A stretch of 59,709 nt of DNA from Haloferula sp. (GCA_007126655.1 SLAV01000178.1:1-59709), one strand, 5' to 3'; positions 20,647-29,797 are shown, counted from the first letter of the stretch. Numbers and translations are program-made. The notes: generated by a model not told the origin, from the sequence alone.

Positions 20647-22297
20647 CCTGGCCGGTGGCGGCGGCCTCGGCGCAATCGGCAAGCGTGCCGAAGCGCATCC
20701 GCCGCCCGGTGAGGCCGGGGCCGTAGTGTGCGTATTTTCCCGAATTGGTCATGATGACCTGCGCGGCGGGCGGAAACACCGGCTCGCTGATCGAGCACCA
20801 GCAGAGGTCGCGCAGGATCGTGACTCCGGCGTCGCGCAAGGTCCGGTCCGTGCCGTCTTTGCGCAGTTGCGCGGCGACATGCGCGCCGATGGTGACGATG
20901 ACGTCCACGCCCGCGGCCACGTTGCGGCCGGCGAGATGGGTGGCGAAGTCGCGGCATTCGCGCGCGGAGGCATGCGGGCTGCCGATGGCCACCAGATCGA
21001 CCTTGGCGGGGGCGGCGTTGAATTGCGCCCAGAGCGCGCGCAGGTCCGACAGGGTGATGGCGGCGTGGTCCGCCCCGTCGGCGGGCGGCAGGCCGGCCTC
21101 CGGGGTGATGCCGGCGAGGTGCAGCATCGGCGCGCCGGAGGTGGAGCCGAACGCGGCGCACAGCGCCTTGAGGTCGTCGGGGTCCGGGTTGAGTGGTTCG
21201 AGGCCGGTGAGGAGCGGGATGCGGTCGGGCGCGCGGTCGCCGGCGAGCCAGCCGAGCATCGGCCAGAAGGCATCGTCGGGCTCGTGCGGTGGCTCGACGG
21301 CGATGACGCGGGCGGCGCGGCGCGGGGCGTCGAGATACACGCCCGAGAGCGGTGCGCGACCGGTCATGGCGACGAAGAGGTCGAGAAAATCGGGGTGCTT
21401 GACGGTGCGGGCGCCGACGGCGGAGTTGGCGTAGATGACGGCGTTGGATTCCGACCAGCCGATCCGTTCGTCCCGCACGGGGGCGTCGTCGAGCGTGTAG
21501 GGCGCGCAGGTGAACGTGGGGCGCGCGCCCATGGCGACGTAGGCATCGGCGAGTGCCGCGGCCGGGCCGCCGAAGTCGGGCGGCGTGCCCTGGACCTGCC
21601 AGCGCCCGTGTTCGACGGAGATCGCGTTCATGGTCGTCGGCACGCGGACGCGCGCGCCCATGTCTTTCATCGCTTGGGCGAAGCGCAGGTTGGCGGGGCT
21701 GGCGTAGATGCAGCCGTCGATGTGCCCGCGGGTGATGTCGCACAATTCCGCGGCCCCCTGCTGGGCGGCCATGATGCAGGTGATTTCCATGGCCAGCGCG
21801 TTGGCGGCGCCCTCTTCGCCCGCGAGCATGGCGCGGTCGGCATCGGTCAGGTCGAGCGCGGTGGCATCGACCTTGCGCAGTGGCAGGCGCAGTTCGCCGG
21901 CTTCGAGGTGGGTCGCGGTGATCGCGGCGTGCCCGGCCCGTGCGACTTGGGCGAACGTTTCCCGGTCGAGCCGCAGGACGGGCAGCGGCCGTTCGAAGAG
22001 CCGCCCGGCGATCAGGGTGCCAAGCGTGAGCACATCCTCGCTTTCGCAGAAAATCAATGCGGCGGGCGCCGTGTCGTTGAGCACGAGTTCGAGCAAGACG
22101 CCGCTGCCGGTGCATGACCCGCGCGAGGAGGGCATCATGACGACGCGCCCGGCGAGGCTGGTGCCATGCCGCGGGTGGTGGGTGTCGATGACGACGCCGG
22201 TTGTGGCATCCACGCCGCCCCAGAAACTGAGGCCCGGGTCGCACAGGACCACGTCGCCCGTGCCGGTGCCGGGGGAAATCAGGAGTGCTTCGGTCAC
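20588..22297 (-). CDS. aconitase X, single-chain (AcnX swivel + catalytic domains)
   Basis: About 569 aa from GTG 22297; TTG 22306 is also possible, and no ATG is suitably placed. Residues about 1-130 match the DUF126/AcnX swivel domain (MMPSSRGSCTGSGVLLELVL, FCESEDVLTLG). The rest matches the DUF521/AcnX catalytic domain (MEITCIMAAQQGAAELCDIT, HIDGCIYASPANLRFA, YANSAVGARTVKHPDFLDL). Characterised single-chain bacterial AcnX proteins dehydrate cis-3-hydroxy-L-proline; two-chain archaeal relatives act on phosphomevalonate. The first activity is more likely here, but no proline-catabolism gene flanks it. Its 3' end overlaps the opposite-strand ATP-grasp gene by 59 bp. Confidence 0.88.
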   Translation of the reverse strand: MTEALLISPGTGTGDVVLCDPGLSFWGGVDATTGVVIDTHHPRHGTSLAGRVVMMPSSRGSCTGSGVLLELVLNDTAPAALIFCESEDVLTLGTLIAGRLFERPLPVLRLDRETFAQVARAGHAAITATHLEAGELRLPLRKVDATALDLTDADRAMLAGEEGAANALAMEITCIMAAQQGAAELCDITRGHIDGCIYASPANLRFAQAMKDMGARVRVPTTMNAISVEHGRWQVQGTPPDFGGPAAALADAYVAMGARPTFTCAPYTLDDAPVRDERIGWSESNAVIYANSAVGARTVKHPDFLDLFVAMTGRAPLSGVYLDAPRRAARVIAVEPPHEPDDAFWPMLGWLAGDRAPDRIPLLTGLEPLNPDPDDLKALCAAFGSTSGAPMLHLAGITPEAGLPPADGADHAAITLSDLRALWAQFNAAPAKVDLVAIGSPHASARECRDFATHLAGRNVAAGVDVIVTIGAHVAAQLRKDGTDRTLRDAGVTILRDLCWCSISEPVFPPAAQVIMTNSGKYAHYGPGLTGRRMRFGTLADCAEAAATGQATEELPRWTHPPAAAGIPR

Positions 22298-22352
22298 GTG
22301 CGGCAATCGATGGTTCGAGGGTGGGGACGGGTCAATCCGGATCGGCGGGCCG

Positions 22353-23960
22353 TCATTCTCCCATCAACCCGAGCATGGCCCCGCCCATGGCCTCGCCGGT
22401 GAAGAGGAAGCTGCCGGCGTGTTGGCGGAAGTCCCAATCGCGGCCGCCGGGCGATTCGTCCTCGGGAAAGAAGAACGGCTCCGTGTCCACCGAAGCGACG
22501 TGGGAAAGCTCGTCGGCTATGGCCATCTGCGCGGTGTGAACGGCGCGCTGGTCGTCGCTCATGGCATCGCCGTGCTGGCCGATGGCGGTGACGACGAACG
22601 GCAGCTCCAGCGCGTCGAACTCGTTGCGGATGTCCCGGATGAAGGCCTTGAGGTTTTCGCCGTAGGCTTCGGCGAACGCGGGCGATCCCGCATCCGCGAT
22701 GCCCTGGAACCAGAAAAACCCGGCCAGCTCGGGTTGGCGGCCGGCGAAGTCCGGCGCGTAGCGGTCGATCTCCGCGAAAAGCGTGTGCACCGAATTGATG
22801 AGTTCGAGGTATTCCTGGCCGTTGAGCAGGTAGCTTTCGAGGTCCACCCACTCGTCCACAAGTTTGACTCCGGTGCCGGTGTGCTGGGCGTTGCCGGGGT
22901 TTTTCGCGACGAACGCGATGCCGTCGAGATTTTCCTTCACGCGCTCCCAGTATGAGCCGGTGATGGAATCCCCGATCATGAGCACGCGCGGCATCGGGCG
23001 CGACGGGTTTTCGCGATCGTCCAGCGCGGCCTGGATCACTTCGGTCACCTTCGGGGCGAGGTTGCCGACGTCGTGCACGTCGAGTCTTTCCGGCTTGCCG
23101 AGTCGCCTGGCCTCGGCATTGAGGTCATTGATGATCACGCCGTTTTCCTCCATGATTTTCGCGGCCACGGCGTTGTATTCGTTCACCTTTTCGCCGCCGA
23201 AGAAGCCCGGCTTGGAGCCCTCGAGGATCGGCGTGGTGTGGGCCCAGATGAGGGTGGCTCCGGTCTTTTTGAGGCGGGCGACGATGGTGCGGAGGTTTTC
23301 CTCGTATTCCTCGATGGACGTGCGGATCTCGCCGCCGTCCTCGGGCATCCGGCGTTGGCCGAGGTTCCCCGGCTCGTGCGACTGGAGGTCCCAGACGCCG
23401 TGGTTGAAGTGGATGACGTCCCAGCCGCCGTCGAAGTCGAGCCCGCCGCCGCCGGATGGCGGCAGGTAATCGTGGCCCAGCGACCGCGAGCCGCGGCGGA
23501 ACCAGATCGGGTGCTTGGTGGCGAAGCGGGCGAGCAGCACCGGATCGTCGCCGGCTTCGCCGAGCACGTGCCCGGCCATCAGCTCGACGCCCACGCCGAA
23601 ACCGCGCGGGTCATCGGGATCGGTCGGCACGGTGAGCGGGCGTGCGGGGTCGCGGGTGTTGTTGTGGAGCGGGTGGGCGTCGTAGAGCGCCACATCGTCG
23701 CGCACGGCCCAGCCGTCGTCCGGGCTGCCGAGCGGGGCGAAGCGCGGGTGTTCGGCGACCATCCGGTGCAGCGTGCCGGGCGTGGCGGCGGCCTCTTCGG
23801 CTGAAACCGGCTGCGAGCCGTGGCCGCGCGGCACCCCGTCGATCGAACCGGTGCGGAGCACGTTCTCGTCTCCGGCGAGAATGAAGACGCGCAGCGGATC
23901 GGCATGGACGGTGGAGGCCAGCGCAAAGGCGACGGCGGCGATGAGGCGGTGGATTTTCAT
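22353..23960 (-). CDS. secreted SASA-type esterase with an embedded, permuted SGNH hydrolase
   Basis: 535 aa with a signal peptide (residues 1-20). Residues about 22-165 and 345-535 together make a SASA/DUF303 (sialate O-acetylesterase-like) domain: VFILAGDENV at the start, AGFFWFQGIADAG near 395, and RQHAGSFLFTGEAMGGAM at the end. The catalytic Ser of the usual GQSNM is Glu. Between them sits a full set of SGNH-hydrolase blocks in swapped order: WDVIHFNHGVWDL (block III) near 180, ATLIWAHTTP, YNAVAAKIMEENGVIINDL and DVHDVGNLAP come first, and PRVLMIGDSITGSYW (block I) near 310 follows. It probably removes acetyl groups from exported glycans; which site is active is unclear. Confidence 0.72.
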   Translation of the reverse strand: MKIHRLIAAVAFALASTVHADPLRVFILAGDENVLRTGSIDGVPRGHGSQPVSAEEAAATPGTLHRMVAEHPRFAPLGSPDDGWAVRDDVALYDAHPLHNNTRDPARPLTVPTDPDDPRGFGVGVELMAGHVLGEAGDDPVLLARFATKHPIWFRRGSRSLGHDYLPPSGGGGLDFDGGWDVIHFNHGVWDLQSHEPGNLGQRRMPEDGGEIRTSIEEYEENLRTIVARLKKTGATLIWAHTTPILEGSKPGFFGGEKVNEYNAVAAKIMEENGVIINDLNAEARRLGKPERLDVHDVGNLAPKVTEVIQAALDDRENPSRPMPRVLMIGDSITGSYWERVKENLDGIAFVAKNPGNAQHTGTGVKLVDEWVDLESYLLNGQEYLELINSVHTLFAEIDRYAPDFAGRQPELAGFFWFQGIADAGSPAFAEAYGENLKAFIRDIRNEFDALELPFVVTAIGQHGDAMSDDQRAVHTAQMAIADELSHVASVDTEPFFFPEDESPGGRDWDFRQHAGSFLFTGEAMGGAMLGLMGE

Positions 23961-24082
23961 GGCGGATATTTAAGTCCAGACCACCGCATCCGCAACCGGC
24001 ATGCAAGCGCGAAGCGGCGGGCACGGGCCATTGGAATGATCCGGATGACTCCACATCAAGCAAAGGAGTCGATGTGAACTCA

Positions 24083-24200
24083 GCGTCCTTGGCCGGCGAC
24101 GAGCCCCCGCAGGTGGTGGTCGTCCGTGCCACAGCATCCGCCGAGGATTTTCACACCGTGGTCGCGGTTGAGGCGGAGCATTCCGGCGATCCAGCAGTTC
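24083..24200 (-). pseudogene. 3' remnant of a homocysteine S-methyltransferase-family gene
   Basis: On the minus strand the frame ending at 24080-24082 reads WIAGMLRLNRDHGVKILG, then GCCGTDDHHLRGLVAG. This is the C-terminal end of homocysteine S-methyltransferases, whose GGCCGT supplies two zinc-binding Cys. Just upstream another frame gives VEYSLMELLD, which also fits that family, so a frameshift separates them and the other 250 or so residues are gone. The 426-bp gap between the SASA esterase and the ADP-ribosylglycohydrolase gene holds nothing else recognisable. Confidence 0.6.
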
Positions 24201-24386
24201 CATGAGCGAGTATTCCACGGGGGACAGGATAGGGCATTCCGGTCGCGCCGCACGAAAAAGGTGGATCTGAACGCGGTCGGGCGACAAGCCGCCCGGGATG
24301 GAGCGGGCCGTTTGCCGGGGTTGCCCGGCGGCAATCCCGGGATACGGTCTGCCGCGAATCTTCGACCGCCGTTCCCGAATCACTCC

Positions 24387-25343
24387 ATGACACCGGACCC
24401 TTTTCACCACGCCTACCTCGGCTCGCTCGTTGCGGATGCGGTTGCGATGCCGGTCCACTGGTATTATGATCGCGACGCGCTGCGGCGGGAATATGGCGAG
24501 ATCACCGGATATCTCGCACCGAAAAACCCGCACACCGGATCCATTCTCTGGCGCTCGGAATACACCGCTCCCAACGAGAAGGGGGAAATCCTGCATGACC
24601 AGGCGGTCTATTGGGGCCAACGTGGCGTCCATTACCACCAGTTTCTCAAGGCCGGGGAAAACACCCTGAACTTCCGGCTCGCCACCGAACTCGTCCGCCT
24701 GTGCGAGGAAAGGGGCGGCTACGACGCCGATGCCTGGCTCGCCCGCTACATCGGCTTCATGCTCACGCCGGGCAACCACCGCGACACCTACCTGGAGGAA
24801 TACCACCGCGGGTTTTTCACCCGTTACGCGACGGGCAGGCCGCCGCGGAAATGCGCGATCAAGGACGAGCACATCGGCGGGCTCGCGCAAGTGCCGGCGC
24901 TTTGCCATGTGCTGCGGGATGCCGGCCTGGCCGAACTGCGCGCCGCGGTGAGGGAGCACGTCGGCCTCACGCATGCCCACCCCAACGTGCTGCGTGCCGC
25001 GGACACGCTGGCCCGCCTCCTATCCCACATCCGCGAGGGCATCGCTCCGCGCGACGCCATCCGCCGCGAGGCCGGCGACTGGATTTCGGGAAACAAGGCG
25101 GAGCGGTGGGTCTCGCAGGCCGATACCCACGTCATCGGCCGGCGCTTCAGCCCGGCCTGTTACATCGCCGATGCCATGCCGGCCTCGCTCTACCTGGTGT
25201 GGAAGTATCACGACGACTTCGACGCGGGCGTGCTCGCCAACGCGATGGCCGGCGGCGACAACTGCCACCGCGGAGCGGTCGTCGGTTCGTTGCTGGGCGC
25301 GGCCAACGGCGTGCCCGCCAGGTGGCTCGAGGGCAAGGGGTGA
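24387..25343 (+). CDS. ADP-ribosylglycohydrolase-family protein
   Basis: 318 aa from ATG 24387 (MTPDPFHHAYLGSLVADAVA). The start, the all-helical pattern and AMAGGDNCHRGAVVGSLLGA near residue 287 mark the DraG/ADP-ribosylglycohydrolase fold. The usual metal-binding GGDTDT is GGDNCHRG, and the N-terminal TDDT motif is not apparent, so classical ADP-ribosyl-arginine cleavage is doubtful. A second protein of the same subtype (GGDNAARG) is encoded at 52730. It follows a gene remnant, and another remnant follows it, so its surroundings are eroded. Substrate unknown. Confidence 0.8.
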   Translation: MTPDPFHHAYLGSLVADAVAMPVHWYYDRDALRREYGEITGYLAPKNPHTGSILWRSEYTAPNEKGEILHDQAVYWGQRGVHYHQFLKAGENTLNFRLATELVRLCEERGGYDADAWLARYIGFMLTPGNHRDTYLEEYHRGFFTRYATGRPPRKCAIKDEHIGGLAQVPALCHVLRDAGLAELRAAVREHVGLTHAHPNVLRAADTLARLLSHIREGIAPRDAIRREAGDWISGNKAERWVSQADTHVIGRRFSPACYIADAMPASLYLVWKYHDDFDAGVLANAMAGGDNCHRGAVVGSLLGAANGVPARWLEGKG

Positions 25344-25507
25344 TCACATCCGTTTCCCCGCCGCCAGCTTGCCGCGCCATGCCATCGGGAATTCGCATGC
25401 CGCAATTCCCCGTTGCCGGGCGTCCGCGCGCTGCCAGATTGGCATCATGTGCACCACCTGCCGCATCGAGCCGGCGCGCGGGGACCAGCCCGCCCGCGCC
25501 GACCTGT

Positions 25508-25720
25508 TGTTCAATGGTCATCATCGCGGCCTCGCCCGAGGTCGCGCCGGTTCACGACCGGATGCCCGCGCTACTGTGCGCGGAGGACATCCGGGAATGG
25601 ATGGCGGGAACCATCCGCCTGGATCCGCCGCCCTTTGCCGGCCCGTTAGAGGTGACGCCGTGCGCGAGCCCGCTGGCGTCGAAAGCGAAAACCGGGCCGC
25701 TGCAAGGCGAGTTGTTCTGA
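25508..25720 (+). pseudogene. C-terminal remnant of an SRAP (YedK/HMCES) gene
   Basis: The frame ending at 25720 reads VIIAASPEVAPVHDRMPALL, then EDIREWMAG and, at the end, TPCASPLASKAKTGPLQGELF less its first residue. This matches the last 70 or so residues of SOS response-associated peptidases, which have P-I-H-D-R-M-P and often finish in QGELF. The catalytic Cys2 and the N-terminal 150 residues are absent; a nearby ATG-TGC (25447) in another frame may be a trace of the start. SRAP proteins trap abasic sites. This copy cannot work. The rest of the 591-bp gap (25344-25934) holds nothing recognised. Confidence 0.6.
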
Positions 25721-25934
25721 GGGCGAAGCATTGCGGGGTGCCGGGACTACCGCGGGTGCAACCCACCATTCCCATGATTTCCCGGGCGCGGCGTTTTTGT
25801 CGGCGGGTTCCAGGTTCGGATTGGCCGGCTTTGCGGTCGGACGAAGCGAGGCGGCGCGATTTTCATTTTGCGCGGGGCAGGTTCGCGGTCAGCATGGGGG
25901 CGCCGCAACGAGAAATGCCAACGCCCGCCATCCC

Positions 25935-26804
25935 GTGAAAACCGCATACCGAAAAACCACCGCCCCGCCAGGCCCCGGCGAACTGGAGGCCCTGGTGAGC
26001 CTGCTCGACGACGAGACCCCCGAGGTGCGCGCGCAGGTGGCCGGGCGGATCGCGGACGTGCCCGGCGGCGATCTGAGCGAATGGCTGGCCTCGCGCGCCG
26101 GGCGGCTGGCGGCGGAGGACGAGGTGCTGCTCTCCACGATGCTGGGACCGGCGCGACGCGACGCGCTGTGGCGTGAATGGGTGATGCCGTGCGGCGGCCG
26201 CGCGGCGCTGGCCGAGGACTGGGAGCGGATGGAATCGCTGCTGCGCGCGCTCTCGGATTTCCTGCACGACGGCGTCACCCTGCGGCAGCCGCTGTCCGAC
26301 GCGCTCGACCTGCTGGCCGAGGAGGCCTCGCAGGCGGGCTGCCTGGCGGAGGACGATCTGGCCCGCTTCCTATTCACCGAAGGCCGTTTCAAGGGCAACC
26401 GCAAGGGGTATCACGATCCGCGCAACGCCGATCTGGCGTGGGTGCTCGGCGAGGGCCGCCGGTCGAACCCGATCGGGCTTTCGCTGGTGCTGCTGCTGGT
26501 CGCGCGACGGCTGGATTTCGACGTCGAGGGCGTCAATTTTCCGGGGCATTTCCTGTGCCGCATCCACCGCGACGGCGAGCCGTGGATCATCGACTGCTTC
26601 GACAAGGGGAAAACGCACCGCCAGAGCGACCTGCTGGCGGGGCATTCCGAACTGACCCGCCAGCAGAAGCGCCTGATCGAGGCCACGGCCGATCCCGGGG
26701 CGATCCTCCACCGGCTGCTCAACAACCTGATCGTCGCGCTGCACCGGGTCGAGCGGCCGGAGGATTCCGCGCTGATCCGCGAACTCCGCACCACGCTGCT
26801 CTGA
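25935..26804 (+). CDS. SirB1-family transglutaminase-like protein
   Basis: 289 aa from GTG 25935; the frame is open upstream, but the sequence before this looks non-coding. The core FKGNRKGYHDPRNADLAWVL, RSNPIGLSLVLLLVARRLDF and VEGVNFPGHFLCRI matches the SirB1 N-terminal domain (DUF1329-unrelated, transglutaminase-like fold). This family lacks the catalytic Cys and is thought to bind rather than cleave. About 85 N-terminal residues look like a short HEAT-like region (LVSLLDDETPEVRAQVAGRI). It lies 33 bp before the metallophosphoesterase and probably shares its transcript. Confidence 0.8.
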   Translation: MKTAYRKTTAPPGPGELEALVSLLDDETPEVRAQVAGRIADVPGGDLSEWLASRAGRLAAEDEVLLSTMLGPARRDALWREWVMPCGGRAALAEDWERMESLLRALSDFLHDGVTLRQPLSDALDLLAEEASQAGCLAEDDLARFLFTEGRFKGNRKGYHDPRNADLAWVLGEGRRSNPIGLSLVLLLVARRLDFDVEGVNFPGHFLCRIHRDGEPWIIDCFDKGKTHRQSDLLAGHSELTRQQKRLIEATADPGAILHRLLNNLIVALHRVERPEDSALIRELRTTLL

Positions 26805-26837
26805 AAAACAAGCCCCGCCCGCACCCCCGCCGCCTCC

Positions 26838-27665
26838 ATGGACCGCCCCGCCAACGCCGGCCACGTCCGCATCTTCTCGGACCTGCACCTCGGCCACAAG
26901 CTGAGCCGTGTGGCCGACACGCGGGCGCTGCGCCCGCTGCTGGACGGGGTGGGCACCGCCGTCTTCAACGGCGACACCTGGCAGGAACTCGCCCGCGAAT
27001 TCCGCCCGCTCGGCGAGCGACAGCTTACGGAGTTGCGCGCGATCTGCGCGGAGGCCGGCGCGGCACCGGTGTTCCTGCCGGGAAACCACGACCCGGGCTG
27101 GCCGGGCGACGGCTGGCTCGCGTTCGGCGGACGCCGGGTGGTGGTGACGCACGGCGACGCGCTGCTGCCGGCCGGCTCGCCCTGGAAACGCGAGATCCTG
27201 TCCAACGAGGCCCGCGTCGCGGAACTGTGGCGCGAACACCCGGAGGCCGCGCGCGACCCCGCCGCGCGCATCCGCCTGGCCCGGGCGATCGCCAATGAAC
27301 TGCGCAGCGTCGAGCCGCCCGGCGGGCGCTCGTTTCTCCGCCGCGTGTGGGACGCGGTGGTGCCGCCGCGCCGGGCGCTGCACATCCTGGAGGCGTGGCT
27401 TGTCCAGGGCCGCGAGGGCGGGCGGTTCTGCGACCGCTTTTTTCCGGAGGCCCGGTTTCTCGTGATCGGCCATTTCCACCGCGCCGGGTGCTGGACGGCG
27501 GGCGACCGCGTCGTGATCAACACCGGATCGTTCATGAGTCCGGGCCGGGCGTGCGTGGTCGATTGGTTTCCCGGCGAACGCCGCCTGGTGTGGGCGGACG
27601 TGGATGAGCGCGATCCCGCCGCCTGGCGGCGCGGGCGGATCCACGCCGTCTGGCGGCTGGCGTGA
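26838..27665 (+). CDS. calcineurin-like metallophosphoesterase
   Basis: 275 aa. The five metal-binding blocks are in order: FSDLHLGHK near residue 14 (D-x-H), FNGDTWQ near 44 (G-D), FLPGNHDPGW near 77 (GNHD), VTHGDALL near 98 and VIGHFHRAGCW near 212 (GH-x-H). The length and the two late helices resemble the UDP-2,3-diacylglucosamine hydrolase (LpxH) group, but the distinguishing residues cannot be checked, so only a phosphoesterase is claimed. It is convergent with the SLC13 gene, 22 bp apart. Confidence 0.85.
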   Translation: MDRPANAGHVRIFSDLHLGHKLSRVADTRALRPLLDGVGTAVFNGDTWQELAREFRPLGERQLTELRAICAEAGAAPVFLPGNHDPGWPGDGWLAFGGRRVVVTHGDALLPAGSPWKREILSNEARVAELWREHPEAARDPAARIRLARAIANELRSVEPPGGRSFLRRVWDAVVPPRRALHILEAWLVQGREGGRFCDRFFPEARFLVIGHFHRAGCWTAGDRVVINTGSFMSPGRACVVDWFPGERRLVWADVDERDPAAWRRGRIHAVWRLA

Positions 27666-27687
27666 CCCGGCGCGGAGGGGCTCTTGT

Positions 27688-29562
27688 TCACAGCGGCCAG
27701 AACACCAGCAGCGCCGGCACGCCGAGCGCCACGACGAGGATTTCGAGCGGCAGTCCGAGCCGCCAGTAATCGCCGAACCGGAACCCGCCGGGGCCGAGGA
27801 TGAGCGTGTTGTTCTGGTGGCCCACCGGCGTGAGAAACGCGCAGGACGCGCCGATGGCCACCGCCATCAGGAACGAATCCGGGTTCGCGCCGAAGAGCGC
27901 CGCCGTGCTGATGGCGATGGGGCACATCACCGCGGCGGTGGCCGCGTTGTTCATGAAGTCCGAGAGCGTCATCGTGATCACCAGGATCAGCGCGAGGGCG
28001 ATGACCGGGCTCCCCGTGGCAAGGCCGCCGATGGTGGTGCGCGCGATCAACCCGGCCGCGCCGGTCGTCTCCATCGCGCCGGCCACCGGGATCAGCGCGC
28101 CGAGCAGGACGATCACCGGCCAGTCGATGGAATCGAAGACGTTGCGCAGCGGCATCACCCGCAGCGCCATCACCGCGAGCACGCCGGCGGCGAAGGAGAT
28201 CGCGGCCGGCAGCAGTCCGGCCGCCGCGCCCGCGATGGCGGCCGCCATGATCACGGTGGCGGCGATGGCGGCGCGCTTGTCGGGAATGCGGATCGCCCGC
28301 CCGGCGAGCGGGATGCAGTTGTTCTCCGAAGCGAAGGTCAGGATCACGTCCGAGGGGCCCTGCATGAGCAGCACGTCACCCGCCTGGAATTTCACCGACC
28401 GCAGCCGCCGCACCGAGCGCTTGCCCCGGCGCGACATGGCCAGCAGGTTCACGCCGTAGCGGGTGCGCAGCAGGATGTCGGTGGCCGAGCGGCCGACCAG
28501 GGGGCTGCCCGGCCGCACGGTGAGTTCGATGAGCGAGACCTCGTCGTGTTCCTGGTTTTTCGGAGACTCCTGCTCGTTTTTTGCATTCCGGACTTTTGTC
28601 TTCCGCTTCTTCGCTTTGCCGTCCTTTGTTTTTTTCTCCGATCCCGATTCCTTCTCGTCCTCCTTTTGCGAGCTTTCGGCTTCCTCGAGTTCGAGGTCGA
28701 GCGAGGAGAGCGCGTTGGCCATGGTGTCCGGTTCGCATTCGATCATCAGGATGTCGCCCTCGCGCATGACGTGGCCGGGACTCGGGATGGTGACGCGGAT
28801 GTTCTCCCGCGCCATGCCGATGACCTGGGCGTCGGCCTCGCGCAGCAGCGGGCCGATTTCGCGCAGGGTCTTCCCCGCGATCTTGCTGTCCTTGCCGACG
28901 CGCGCCTCGGTGATGTATGCGCCGGTGTCGAAGCCCTCCACACCGGCGCGCTGGCGGGCCGGCACCAGGCGCCAGCCGACGAGCGCCACGAAGAGCACCC
29001 CGCACCCCGCGACCACGAGGCCAACCGGCGAGTAATCGAACATCCCGAAGCCCGTGTCCTTCACGCCGGCACGGAATCCGGAGACGATCAGGTTCGGCGG
29101 CGTGCCGATCATCGTCGTCATCCCGCCGAGGATCGATCCGAAGGAAAGCGGCATCAGCACGCGGCCGGGTGGCAGCCCCTGTTTCTGTGCGATCTGGATG
29201 GCCACCGGCATCAGCAGCGCGAGCGCGCCCACGTTGTTCATGAAGGCGGAAAGCAGCGCCGCCACGCCGCTGAGCACCGCGATGGTCAGCGTCGGCCCGC
29301 GGCCCGTCGGAATCAGCCTGCGGGCGAGCACGTCCACCGCTCCGGTCACCTGGAGGGCGCGGCTGAGCACCAGCACGCAGGCCACCGTGATCACCGCCGG
29401 GTGGCCGAAGCCGGCGAAGGCCTCGTCGCGCGGCACCAGGCCGAACAGGACGCACGCGAGCAGCGCGCCCATGGCCACCATGTCGTGCCGCCATTTCCCC
29501 CAGATGAACATCACCATCATGACGGTGAGCAACACAACGATCGTGACCTGGGAGGGAGACAT
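27688..29562 (-). CDS. SLC13/DASS-type permease with two RCK_C domains
   Basis: 624 aa from ATG 29562 (MSPSQVTIVVLL). Twelve or so membrane segments are split around a large cytoplasmic part. SAFMNNVGAL and later SDFMNNAATA are the paired S-N-N substrate loops of the DASS fold, and IGTPPNLIVSG is also typical. Two TrkA-C/RCK_C domains lie in the middle (AYITEARVGKDSKIAGKTL; VSLIELTVRPGSPLVGRSA), separated by a 45-residue highly charged Lys/Glu linker. Such proteins move dicarboxylates or sulfate with sodium; substrate is not shown. The RCK_C pair suggests control by a bound ligand. It ends 22 bp from a convergent gene. Confidence 0.9.
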   Translation of the reverse strand: MSPSQVTIVVLLTVMMVMFIWGKWRHDMVAMGALLACVLFGLVPRDEAFAGFGHPAVITVACVLVLSRALQVTGAVDVLARRLIPTGRGPTLTIAVLSGVAALLSAFMNNVGALALLMPVAIQIAQKQGLPPGRVLMPLSFGSILGGMTTMIGTPPNLIVSGFRAGVKDTGFGMFDYSPVGLVVAGCGVLFVALVGWRLVPARQRAGVEGFDTGAYITEARVGKDSKIAGKTLREIGPLLREADAQVIGMARENIRVTIPSPGHVMREGDILMIECEPDTMANALSSLDLELEEAESSQKEDEKESGSEKKTKDGKAKKRKTKVRNAKNEQESPKNQEHDEVSLIELTVRPGSPLVGRSATDILLRTRYGVNLLAMSRRGKRSVRRLRSVKFQAGDVLLMQGPSDVILTFASENNCIPLAGRAIRIPDKRAAIAATVIMAAAIAGAAAGLLPAAISFAAGVLAVMALRVMPLRNVFDSIDWPVIVLLGALIPVAGAMETTGAAGLIARTTIGGLATGSPVIALALILVITMTLSDFMNNAATAAVMCPIAISTAALFGANPDSFLMAVAIGASCAFLTPVGHQNNTLILGPGGFRFGDYWRLGLPLEILVVALGVPALLVFWPL

Positions 29563-29659
29563 GCGCGGATGGTTGCGTCGCCTCCGCCCGCCCGGCAATC
29601 CGAAACAGCCCCGCGGCAGGTGCCTCCGGCTCCTTCGCGCAAGCGGGGGATAGGGGACC

Positions 29660-29702
29660 ACACGCGCCCCCGCGTGTTCCTTCGCGCGCCCTCGCGCGAA
29701 GG
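29660..29702. other. two tandem GC-rich hairpins downstream of rnpB
   Basis: Two perfect hairpins lie side by side: ACACGCG/CGCGTGT around CCCC (29660-29677) and CCTTCGCGCG/CGCGCGAAGG around CCCT (29679-29702). They are about 95 nt past the mature 3' end of rnpB and 98 nt before the SLC13 start, both on the minus strand. They may fold in the rnpB tail or in the permease leader; no U-run follows, so they are not standard rho-independent terminators. Confidence 0.4.
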
Positions 29703-29797
29703 CTGGCATTGCGGGCGGGTGGCGTCCGTTTCCATGTGGTGCGTCACCCGGTTCCGGCGCAGACCACCTGCGGAGGTCCGAACGGAAAATGGGAGGT

